Both the position numbers and the translations under genes were made by a program. From Hydrogenophaga sp. (GTDB taxonomy: Bacteria; Pseudomonadota; Gammaproteobacteria; Burkholderiales; Burkholderiaceae_C): 64,000 nucleotides of DNA. This document shows positions 7,808 to 15,086 of this stretch, one piece after another (the first letter of the stretch is position 1; each line of letters starts with the position of its first letter). The notes beneath the pieces were generated by a model, which searched no databases, was not told where the DNA came from, and saw only the letters and a program-made list of their open reading frames with translations. The stretch covers positions 1-64,000 of the forward strand of contig NZ_JAHCKK010000001.1 in assembly GCF_026125825.1 (NCBI RefSeq). Reading direction: 5' to 3'.

Positions 7808-8965
7808 ATGAGCACCATCTCTCCCCTGCGCGGCGCGGCCGCCATCGTGGGTGCCAGCCTGGGCGGCGTGCCCATGGCCCCCGGTCGCAGCGCGCTCGAA
7901 ATTCTGGGCGAAGCGGTGCACGGCGCGCTGGCCGATGCAGGCTTGAAGCTGTCCGATGTCGATGGCCTGTTCACCGGCTCGTCCTATCACTTCCTTGCAG
8001 GTTTATCGGTGGCCGAATATCTGGGTATCCATCCCAAGTTCTGCGAAGCCACGATGGTCGGCGGCTCGTCTTATGTGGGCCACCTGCTCACTGCGGCCAT
8101 GGCGCTGCACACCGGCCAGTGCGACGCGGCGCTCATTTGCTACGGCAGCAACCAGGGCTCGGGCTTCGGCAAGCTCAAGTCGATGGCCGAAACGCCCTTG
8201 TACGAGGCGCCATACGAGCCACGCTACCCGATCTCCAGCTACGCCCTGGCCGCAGCGCGCCACATGCACCAATACGGCACCACGCGCGAGGACCTGGCGC
8301 ACATCGCGGTGGCAGCGCGCCAGTGGGCACAACTCAATCCGCTGGCCCACACGCGAGATCCACTCAGCATCGGACAGGTGCTGGCTTCGCGGCTGGTGAG
8401 CGATCCGCTGTCGGTGCTCGATTGCTGCCTGGTCACCGACGGCGGCGGCGCCCTGGTGCTGGTGCGCAGCGAGCGGGCACGCGACTTTCCCAAACCGCCG
8501 GTCTATGTCCTAGGCACGGCTGCGGCCACCTGGCACCGCCAGATCGGCTCCATGCCCGACCTGACTGTCACCGCAGCCGCCGAGTCCGGGCCGCGCGCCT
8601 TTGCCATGGCCGGTCTGGCACCGAAGGACGTGGACGTGCTGGGGTTGTACGACGCCTTCACCATCAACACGCTGCTGTTCCTCGAAGACCTGGGCTTTTG
8701 CGCCAAGGGAGAAGGTGGCGCTTTCGTGCGCAACGGGCGCATCGCACCGGGGGGCGATTTGCCGGTCAATACCAATGGCGGCGGTCTGTCGTGCTGTCAC
8801 CCTGGCATGTACGGCATGTTCCTGCTGATCGAGGCCGTGCAGCAACTGCGCGCCGAGGCCGGCGACCGCCAGGTACCGGGCGCAGAGATCGCCCTGTGTC
8901 ACGGCAACGGCGGCGTTCTCTCCAGCCAGGTGACGGCCCTGCTGGGCACGGCCGCCACCGTCTGA
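7808..8965 (+). CDS. Thiolase-like acyl-CoA retro-aldolase (Ltp2-like), no nucleophilic Cys
   Basis: A 385-residue SCP2/thiolase-superfamily protein that cannot be an ordinary thiolase. The NxCxSG nucleophile region reads MVGGSSYVG (83-91), with no Cys. The HDxFA motif is YDAFT (Tyr281). The GHPxGATG motif is CHPGMYGM (His331, Tyr335). Two tyrosines at these two sites are the hallmark of the Ltp2 steroid aldolase, where they serve in retro-aldol cleavage of a 3-hydroxyacyl-CoA. The adjacent DUF35 gene would be its partner. The predicted reaction is release of a ketone or aldehyde plus acetyl- or propionyl-CoA from a tertiary or branched 3-hydroxyacyl-CoA. The substrate is unknown. An RBS-like AAGG lies nine bases before the ATG. 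Confidence 0.8.
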   Translation: MSTISPLRGAAAIVGASLGGVPMAPGRSALEILGEAVHGALADAGLKLSDVDGLFTGSSYHFLAGLSVAEYLGIHPKFCEATMVGGSSYVGHLLTAAMALHTGQCDAALICYGSNQGSGFGKLKSMAETPLYEAPYEPRYPISSYALAAARHMHQYGTTREDLAHIAVAARQWAQLNPLAHTRDPLSIGQVLASRLVSDPLSVLDCCLVTDGGGALVLVRSERARDFPKPPVYVLGTAAATWHRQIGSMPDLTVTAAAESGPRAFAMAGLAPKDVDVLGLYDAFTINTLLFLEDLGFCAKGEGGAFVRNGRIAPGGDLPVNTNGGGLSCCHPGMYGMFLLIEAVQQLRAEAGDRQVPGAEIALCHGNGGVLSSQVTALLGTAATV

Positions 8966-8995
8966 TTTTTCAAATCAACAACCAGGAGTCATTTC

Positions 8996-9916
8996 ATGAG
9001 CAAGGGCAACATGCTGCAAGACAAAGTCGCCGTGGTCACCGGCGCGGGCCGGGGCATCGGCCGCGACATCGCACTGATGATGGCGGCGCAAGGCGCCAAG
9101 GTGGTGGTCAACGACATCGGCGCCTCGGTCGGCGGCGAAGGCAATGACGCCAGCCACGGCCAGCAGGTGGTCAACGAGATCAAGGCCGCTGGCGGCCAGG
9201 CCGTTCTCAGCACCGACAGCGTCTCGACCTGGCCCACGGCCAACCGCATCATCGAATGCGCGGCCGACACCTTCGGGCGCATCGACATCGTCGTCAACAA
9301 CGCCGGCATCCTGCGCGACCGCCTGTTCTTCAACATGTCGCCCGAGGAGTGGAGCGCCGTCATCGACGTGCACCTCAACGGCAGCTTCTTCACTTCGCGC
9401 GCCGCCGCCCCGCACTTCAAGACGCAGAAGTCGGGTGCCTATGTGCACATGACTTCCACGTCCGGCCTGATCGGCAACCTGGGCCAGGCCAACTACGCCG
9501 CTGCCAAGCTGGGCATCGTGGCCATGTCGCGCCACATCGCCGGCGACATGCAACGCTACAACGTGCGTTCCAACTGCATCTCGCCGTTCGCCTGGAGCCG
9601 CATGATCGGCGCCATCCCCACCGACACACCCGAGCAGCAGGCACGCGTGGAAAAACTAAAAAAACTCGGTACCGAGCAGATTGCGCCCATGGCCACCTTC
9701 CTGGCCAGCGATGCCGCAGCCGACGTCACGGCCCAGATCTTCGCCGTGCGCGGCAACGAGATTTTCCTCATGAGCCAGTCGCGCCCGATCCGCGGCATGC
9801 ACACCGCCGAGGGCTGGACACCCAAGACCATCGCCGAGCGCGTGTTGCCCGCCATGAAGCAGAACTTCTATCCGCTGGAGAGCTCGAACATCGTGTTCTC
9901 CTGGGATCCCGTCTGA
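8996..9916 (+). CDS. SDR dehydrogenase, MFE-2 / HSD17B4-like (3-hydroxyacyl-CoA dehydrogenase)
   Basis: A 306-residue short-chain dehydrogenase with the cofactor motif TGAGRGIGRD, NNAGILRD and the catalytic YAAAK in LGQANYAAAKLG, preceded by the STSGL serine. An insertion after the second strand (VVNDIGASVGGEGNDAS) and a long C-terminal extension (about 245-306) are typical of the (3R)-hydroxyacyl-CoA dehydrogenase domain of peroxisomal multifunctional enzyme 2. The next gene encodes the matching hydratase 2, so MFE-2 activities are here carried by two separate proteins. The substrate is probably a branched or bulky acyl-CoA. RBS AGGAG lies eight bases upstream of the ATG. Confidence 0.88.
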   Translation: MSKGNMLQDKVAVVTGAGRGIGRDIALMMAAQGAKVVVNDIGASVGGEGNDASHGQQVVNEIKAAGGQAVLSTDSVSTWPTANRIIECAADTFGRIDIVVNNAGILRDRLFFNMSPEEWSAVIDVHLNGSFFTSRAAAPHFKTQKSGAYVHMTSTSGLIGNLGQANYAAAKLGIVAMSRHIAGDMQRYNVRSNCISPFAWSRMIGAIPTDTPEQQARVEKLKKLGTEQIAPMATFLASDAAADVTAQIFAVRGNEIFLMSQSRPIRGMHTAEGWTPKTIAERVLPAMKQNFYPLESSNIVFSWDPV

Positions 9917-9927
9917 CGTCATCTGCC

Positions 9928-10785
9928 ATGGCGATCAACTACGAGAAACTGATGGCATGGCCGTTCGAGGACGTTCGCCATCGCTACACCCAGCGCGACA
10001 CCATGCTCTACGCACTGGGCGTGGGCCTGGGCACCGACCCGACCAACGAGACCGAGCTGCGCTTTGTCTATGAAAAGAACCTGCTGGCGCTGCCCACGCT
10101 GCCGGTGGTGCTGGGCTATCCCGGCATGTGGCTCAAGGACCCGGCCACCGGCGTTGACTGGGTGCGGCTGGTGCATGGCGAACAGGGCTTGCGCCTGCAC
10201 CGGCCGGTGCCGCCCGAGGGTGAAGTGATCGGGCGCACGCGGGTGAGCCAGATCATCGACAAGGGGCCGGACAAGGGGGCTCTGATCTACACCGAGCGCA
10301 CGGTGACGGACGCCACCAGCGGCGAACTGCTGGCCACGCTGACCTCGACCACCTTCTGCCGCGCCGACGGTGGCTTTGGCGGCCCGGCCGGGCCGGTCAA
10401 AACCGTGCATGAGCTGCCCACGCGCGCGCCTGATCACAGCGACGATTTCGCCACCCAGCCGCGTGCCGCGCTGATCTACCGCCTCTCGGGCGACTACAAC
10501 CCGCTGCACGCCGAACCCGCGGTGGCAAGCGCCGCTGGTTTCAAGCAGCCCATCCTGCACGGCCTGGCCACCTACGGCATCGCCGGCTGGGCACTCACCC
10601 AGCGCGTCTGCGGCGGCGACCCGAGCGCCCTGCAGTCGCTGGATGTGCGTTTTTCGTCACCCGTTTACCCCGGCGAAACGATACGCACCGAGCTCTGGGT
10701 GGATGGCAAGGTCGTTTCCTTTCGCGCCCGCGCCGTCGAACGCGACATCGTCGTGCTGAACAACGGACGCGCCGAGCTGCGCTGA
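9928..10785 (+). CDS. MaoC-family enoyl-CoA hydratase 2 (MFE-2 hydratase domain-like)
   Basis: A 285-residue double-hotdog hydratase. The C-terminal hotdog bears the hydratase 2 signature YRLSGDYNPLHAEP, with Asp and His as the catalytic pair, followed by GFKQPILHGLATYG. The N-terminal hotdog (about 1-140) lacks it, as in the eukaryotic enzyme. The reading frame is open far upstream, but the ATG at 9928, 11 bases after the SDR stop, begins the domain exactly (MAINYEKLMAWPF); longer versions would overlap the SDR gene. It hydrates trans-2-enoyl-CoA to (3R)-hydroxyacyl-CoA for the adjacent dehydrogenase or for the aldolase. Confidence 0.9.
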   Translation: MAINYEKLMAWPFEDVRHRYTQRDTMLYALGVGLGTDPTNETELRFVYEKNLLALPTLPVVLGYPGMWLKDPATGVDWVRLVHGEQGLRLHRPVPPEGEVIGRTRVSQIIDKGPDKGALIYTERTVTDATSGELLATLTSTTFCRADGGFGGPAGPVKTVHELPTRAPDHSDDFATQPRAALIYRLSGDYNPLHAEPAVASAAGFKQPILHGLATYGIAGWALTQRVCGGDPSALQSLDVRFSSPVYPGETIRTELWVDGKVVSFRARAVERDIVVLNNGRAELR

Positions 10786-10836
10786 CCGTCCTTTGCCTTT
10801 CATTTTCGTTTTCAATTTTTTTCAAGGAGCCTCAAC

Positions 10837-11640
10837 ATGAACTACGCTGACTTTCAATTCCTCAAGTTCGACCACAAGCCCAACGGCGTGCTGGTCATCA
10901 CCATCAACCGCCCCGAGGTCATGAATGCCACCAATGGCCGGCTGCACTGGGAGCTGACCAAGATCTGGGGCGTGGTCACTGACGATGCCAAGACCAAGGT
11001 GGCGGTCATCACCGGCGCGGGCGACCAGGCCTTCTCGGCCGGCGGCGACCTGGAATGGGTGGCCGGCATGGTCGGCAACCCGAAGGAAATCGCCAACACC
11101 ATGACCGAGGCTTCGGACGTGGTCTACAACATGATGGCCTGCGACAAGCCCATCATCTCGGCCATCAACGGCGTGGCCGTCGGTGCCGGTCTGGCAGTCG
11201 CCTTCCTGGCCGACATCAGCATCATGGCCGAGGAGGCCAAGATTACCGACGGCCATGTCAAGATCGGCGTCGCCGCCGGCGACCACGCAGCCATTCTGTG
11301 GCCGCTGCTGTGCGGCATGGCCAAGGCCAAGTACTACCTGATGACGGCCGAGTTCGTGAACGGCAAGGAAGCCGAGCGCATCGGTCTGGTCAGCCTGTGC
11401 GTGCCGCGCGCCGAGCTGATGGACAAGGCCATGGCCGTGGCCAACAAACTGGCCAATGGCAGCCAGCAGGCGATCCGCTTCACCAAGCGCTCGCTCAACG
11501 GCTGGATGAACGTGGCGCGCCCGATCTTCGAGAGCTCGCTGGCGATGGAAATGCTGTGCTTCCTGGGCGAAGACGCCAAGGAGGGCGTGGCCTCGGTGCG
11601 CGAGAAGCGCGCGCCCAAGTTCCCCTCGGCCCAGGTCTGA
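10837..11640 (+). CDS. Crotonase-family protein lacking both hydratase glutamates
   Basis: A 267-residue crotonase with [21 protein letters not shown] for the oxyanion hole and a normal C-terminal helix ([11 protein letters not shown]). At the two positions of the rat hydratase glutamates it reads [11 protein letters not shown] (Ala) and [15 protein letters not shown] (His/Val), so a standard hydration mechanism is unlikely. Asp and His in VAAGDHAAI could take over. Crotonases without the two Glu include isomerases, hydrolases and decarboxylases. AAGGAG stands nine bases before the ATG. It lies between the hydratase 2 and an ACAD in the operon, so it handles one of the operon's acyl-CoA intermediates; the reaction is open. 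Confidence 0.85.
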   Translation: MNYADFQFLKFDHKPNGVLVITINRPEVMNATNGRLHWELTKIWGVVTDDAKTKVAVITGAGDQAFSAGGDLEWVAGMVGNPKEIANTMTEASDVVYNMMACDKPIISAINGVAVGAGLAVAFLADISIMAEEAKITDGHVKIGVAAGDHAAILWPLLCGMAKAKYYLMTAEFVNGKEAERIGLVSLCVPRAELMDKAMAVANKLANGSQQAIRFTKRSLNGWMNVARPIFESSLAMEMLCFLGEDAKEGVASVREKRAPKFPSAQV

Positions 11641-11706
11641 TTGAGTTCGCTCCTTCTCCCGCTGGGGGAAGGAGCCAAAACGCCCCACCACACAGGAGAA
11701 CACCCC

Positions 11707-12873
11707 ATGGATTTCGCACTGACCCAAGAACAACGGATGATCTACGAGTACGGCGACCGTATCTCGAAGCAGTTCGACCACAATTACTGGCGCGGCTACG
11801 CCGACAAGAACGAGCGCCCCACCGAGCTGTACCAGCAGATCACCAACGACGGTTTTCTCGGCATCATGGTGCCCGAGGCCTATGGCGGTGCCGGCCAGGG
11901 CATGACCGAGATGCTGCTGTTCATGGAGGGACTGGCCAACAACGGCATTCCGCTGCTGAACCTGGTGGTCGGCCCGACCATGACCATGGGTCTGCTGGCC
12001 AAGCACGCCAGCGAGGACATGAAGCGCCGCTTTCTGCCGGGCGGCTGCTCCGGCGACATCAAGTTCTGCTTCGCCATCACCGAACCGAACGCCGGCTCCA
12101 ACTCGATCGAGATCACCAGCATCGCCAAGCCCGATGGCCAGGGCGGCTTCAAGCTCAACGGCCAGAAGGTCTACATCACCGACGCCAACTGCGCCGACTA
12201 CGCCATGGTCGTGACCCGCACCACAGCGCGCGCTGACGTGAAGAAAAAGACCGACGGCTTCACCATCTTCATGGTCGACATGAAGAAAAAAGGCATCAGC
12301 AAGACACTGATTCCGATTGCCTTCCCGGTGCCAGAAACGCAGTGGCAGCTGTTCTTTGACAACGTGGAGCTCACCGAGGCCGATGTGCTGGGCGAAGTCG
12401 GCAAAGGCTTCAACATCCTGTTCGACACGCTCAACCCCGAGCGCATCATCCTGTCGGGCTTGTGTACCGGCGTCGGACGCTTTGCCTTGAAGAAGGCCGT
12501 GGCCTATGCCAACGACCGCAAGGTGTTCAACAACACCCCCATCGGCGCCTACCAGGGCGTGCAGCACCCGCTGGCGATTGCCCGCTGCGAGATCGAGATG
12601 GCCTCACTGATGGCGCTAAAGGCCGCCTGGGCCTTCGACCAGGGCCTGCCTGCCGGGGAGTTTTCCAACATCGCCAAGTACGCGGGTGCCGAAGCCGGCA
12701 TCCACGCCGTTGACGCGGCGATCCAGACCCATGGCGGCAACGGTTTCACCAAGGAATACGGCATTTACGACCTGTACGGTCTGGTGCGGTTGCTGCGCAC
12801 GGCCCCGTTGAACCGCGAGCTGGTGTTGAACTACATCGCGGAGCATGTGATGGGCCTGCCGCGCTCCTATTGA
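11707..12873 (+). CDS. Acyl-CoA dehydrogenase, single-subunit type
   Basis: A 388-residue ACAD paralogous to the one at 3756-4922 (same length, MDFALTQEQRM start, GLPRSY end). It has FAITEPNAGSNS near 125, the lid strand NGQKVYITDANCADYAM and KVFNNTPIGAYQGVQHPLA. The C-terminal YEGT motif is missing (TAPLNREL), while LNPERIILSG provides the helix-G Glu as in isovaleryl-CoA dehydrogenase. The frame extends upstream to 11641, but the ATG at 11707, with CAGGAGA eight bases before, is the better start because it begins the domain. Possible roles are a second dehydrogenation round of the same substrate or a related branched acyl-CoA. Confidence 0.88.
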   Translation: MDFALTQEQRMIYEYGDRISKQFDHNYWRGYADKNERPTELYQQITNDGFLGIMVPEAYGGAGQGMTEMLLFMEGLANNGIPLLNLVVGPTMTMGLLAKHASEDMKRRFLPGGCSGDIKFCFAITEPNAGSNSIEITSIAKPDGQGGFKLNGQKVYITDANCADYAMVVTRTTARADVKKKTDGFTIFMVDMKKKGISKTLIPIAFPVPETQWQLFFDNVELTEADVLGEVGKGFNILFDTLNPERIILSGLCTGVGRFALKKAVAYANDRKVFNNTPIGAYQGVQHPLAIARCEIEMASLMALKAAWAFDQGLPAGEFSNIAKYAGAEAGIHAVDAAIQTHGGNGFTKEYGIYDLYGLVRLLRTAPLNRELVLNYIAEHVMGLPRSY

Positions 12874-12882
12874 CAGGCCACC

Positions 12883-14100
12883 ATGGGTAACAACGCTCCC
12901 CTGCCCGCCTTTGGTGCCCTGGCCGGCCTGAAGGTGATTGACCTCTCACGCGTGCTCGGTGGCCCGTACTGCGGACAGATTTTGGCCGACCACGGCGCGC
13001 AGGTCATCAAGGTCGAGCCGCCCGCTGGCGACGAGACCCGCGCCTGGGGCCCACCCTTTGCCGACGACGGCACGGCGGCCTACTACAACGGCCTGAACCG
13101 CAACAAGCGCGACATCGTGATCGACCTGTCCAAGCCCGAAGGGCGCGAGATTGTGCTCAAGATGCTGGCAGACGCTGACGTGCTGATCGAGAACTTCAAG
13201 ATCGGCACGCTGGAGCGCTGGGGCATCGGCTATGAACAGACGCTGCGCGAGCGCTTCCCGCGCCTGATCCACTGCCGGGTCAGCGGCTTCGGCGCCGATG
13301 GGCCGCTCGGCGGCGCGCCTGGCTACGACGCGGTGGCACAGGCACTGGGCGGCCTGATGAGCGTCAACGGCACGCCGGACACCGGCCCGCTGCGGGTCGG
13401 TGTCCCGGTGGTCGACATCACCACCGGCCTGTCGGCCGTGATAGGGGTGCTACTGGCGGTGATCGAGCGGCAGCGCTCCGGGCGCGGGCAGTTCGTCGAG
13501 GCCACGCTGTACGACACCGCCGTGTCGCTGCTGCATCCGCAAAGTGCAAACTGGTTGCAGTCGGGCCAGACACCCAGGCTCAGCGGCAATGCGCACTCCA
13601 ACATCGTGCCCTACGACAAGTTTCCGACCCGGACCTGCGAGGTCTTCCTGGGCATCGGCAACAACGGGCAGTGGAAAAAACTGTGCGAGTTCCTCGGCCA
13701 TCCCGACATGGCCAGCGAGCCGCGCTTTGCCACCAACGCCGAGCGTTTTCGCCATCGCGACGAACTGCGCGCCTTGCTAGAGGCGCAGTTGCAAGAGGTG
13801 GATGGCGAACAGCTGTGCCGTGACCTACTGGCCGCCGGTATTCCGGCCGGCGCCGTCAGGGCCATTCCGCAGGTATTGACGGACCCCCACACCCTGCATC
13901 GGGACATGGTGGTGCAGGTCGAGGGTGTGCCTGGCATCGGCATCCCGGTCAAGCTGTCACGCACACCGGGGCGCGCCCACAGCGCGCCGCCGCGCTTCGG
14001 CCAACACACACGTGAGCTGCTGACGGAGCACGGCTACGGCGCCGCCACCATTGATGCCCTGATCGCACGGGGAAGCATCGTAGAACACGTTGCGACATGA
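12883..14100 (+). CDS. Family III CoA-transferase (CaiB/BaiF)
   Basis: A 405-residue class III acyl-CoA transferase. Family marks are LAGLKVIDLSRVLGGPYCGQ, VIKVEPPAGDETR, the NRNKRDIVIDL strand and the catalytic Asp in APGYDAVAQALGG, the site of the aspartyl-CoA thioester in formyl-CoA transferase. It probably moves CoA between a short acyl-CoA such as succinyl-CoA or acetyl-CoA and a pathway acid, activating substrate without ATP or recycling CoA. It is the last gene of the 1683-14100 operon, nine bases after the ACAD. It differs from the racemase at 42671-43771, which has the GHDINY form of the motif. Confidence 0.88.
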   Translation: MGNNAPLPAFGALAGLKVIDLSRVLGGPYCGQILADHGAQVIKVEPPAGDETRAWGPPFADDGTAAYYNGLNRNKRDIVIDLSKPEGREIVLKMLADADVLIENFKIGTLERWGIGYEQTLRERFPRLIHCRVSGFGADGPLGGAPGYDAVAQALGGLMSVNGTPDTGPLRVGVPVVDITTGLSAVIGVLLAVIERQRSGRGQFVEATLYDTAVSLLHPQSANWLQSGQTPRLSGNAHSNIVPYDKFPTRTCEVFLGIGNNGQWKKLCEFLGHPDMASEPRFATNAERFRHRDELRALLEAQLQEVDGEQLCRDLLAAGIPAGAVRAIPQVLTDPHTLHRDMVVQVEGVPGIGIPVKLSRTPGRAHSAPPRFGQHTRELLTEHGYGAATIDALIARGSIVEHVAT

Positions 14101-14135
14101 ACTCTGCCTGCCAGAGACAAGGGGAAACCCCATAT

Positions 14136-14153
14136 ACCTAACTAATGTTAGGT
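14136..14153. promoter_or_regulatory. Perfect palindrome ACCTAAC-TAAT-GTTAGGT, putative operator
   Basis: Two perfect seven-base arms separated by TAAT, located 136 bases before the ATG of ABC cassette 1 and 36 bases after the stop of the CoA-transferase. The CTAAC-N4-GTTAG core recurs before badH and before ABC cassette 2. Size and symmetry fit a TetR-family operator. Binding by the TetR protein encoded at 24572-25204 is inference. Confidence 0.6.
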
Positions 14154-14288
14154 GAGAAAATGAAAGCCTTTATGCAGAACAGAAAATCGGATCGGCAAGC
14201 TGCGCACAGGCAGGTGGTCGACCGTGCTATGTCATAGGCACCCTCAGTGATAAACACCATCAGTACCAAAGAGCAGCGGCCAACTCCG

Positions 14289-15086
14289 ATGAAAGCCAGC
14301 AACGCGGCGGCAGTGCCCGCCCTCGAATGCCGAGGGCTGGAGCGGCGATTCGGCGGCCTCGTCGCGTTGAAGGATGCCAATTTGCGCATTGAGCGTGGGG
14401 AGATCTTCGGCTTGGTCGGCCCCAACGGCAGCGGCAAGACGACCATGACCAACGCCATCACCGGCTTCTTTCCACCCCAGGTAGGCAGCATATGGCTCAA
14501 TGGCCGCGACATCACCGGCATGGCGCCGCACAAGGTCGCAGCTCTGGGCGTCGCGCGCACGTTCCAGAACCTGGCGCTCTTCAACGGCATGAGCGTGCTT
14601 GACAACATCCTGCTGGGGCGTCACATCCACATGAAGCCCGGCGTGGCAAAAACCGCCCTCTACTGGTGGCTGGGTCGTAAGGATGAGATGGCGAGCCGGC
14701 TCAAGGTCGAAGAGATTATCGATTTCCTGCAGCTGCAGAGCGTGCGCGACGAGCTGGTGGACAGCATTCCGATCGGGCTGAAAAAGCGCGTCGAACTGGC
14801 ACGCGCGTTGGTGGCCGAACCCAGCTTTCTGGTTCTTGACGAACCGATGGCTGGCATGAACCAGGAGGAAAAGGAATACATGGCCCGTTTTATCCTCGAT
14901 GCGCGTGCCGAGCGCAATGTCACTGTGCTGCTGATCGAGCACCACATGGATGTGATCACCGGTATCTGCGACCGCATGATGGTGCTCAGCTATGGTGAAA
15001 CCATCGGAACCGGTATTCCTGCCGACGTGATGAAGGATGAACGTGTGATCAAGGCCTACCTGGGGGGTGCGCATGCAAAGCACTGA
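14289..15086 (+). CDS. livG: Branched-chain-type ABC transporter ATP-binding protein (LivG), cassette 1
   Basis: A 265-residue nucleotide-binding subunit of a Liv/HAAT-type importer. Walker A GPNGSGKTT lies near residue 40-50, followed by the Q-loop RTFQNLALF, Walker B FLVLDEPMAGMN and the switch His in LIEHHMD. The signature motif is degenerate (IGLKKRVELARAL), as in its LivG paralogs here. The ATG at 14289 is chosen; a GTG at 14247 would add 14 residues without family support. The gene opens ABC cassette 1 behind the palindrome at 14136 and overlaps the ligase gene by 14 bases. Confidence 0.88.
   Translation: MKASNAAAVPALECRGLERRFGGLVALKDANLRIERGEIFGLVGPNGSGKTTMTNAITGFFPPQVGSIWLNGRDITGMAPHKVAALGVARTFQNLALFNGMSVLDNILLGRHIHMKPGVAKTALYWWLGRKDEMASRLKVEEIIDFLQLQSVRDELVDSIPIGLKKRVELARALVAEPSFLVLDEPMAGMNQEEKEYMARFILDARAERNVTVLLIEHHMDVITGICDRMMVLSYGETIGTGIPADVMKDERVIKAYLGGAHAKH

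Noticed and set aside
7339-10785. Assignment of the first operon to steroid side-chain degradation
   Set aside because: Ltp2-like aldolase, MFE-2-like genes and ACAD pairs would fit, but no ring-degradation genes (KstD, Hsa or Ipd types) are present and BadI points to cyclohexane rings. It is kept as an alternative only.
10822-12567. 581-codon open frame on the minus strand
   Set aside because: It lies antisense to the crotonase and ACAD genes and has no recognisable domain; low-complexity His/Gly/Val-rich composition is typical of antisense frames in high-GC DNA.
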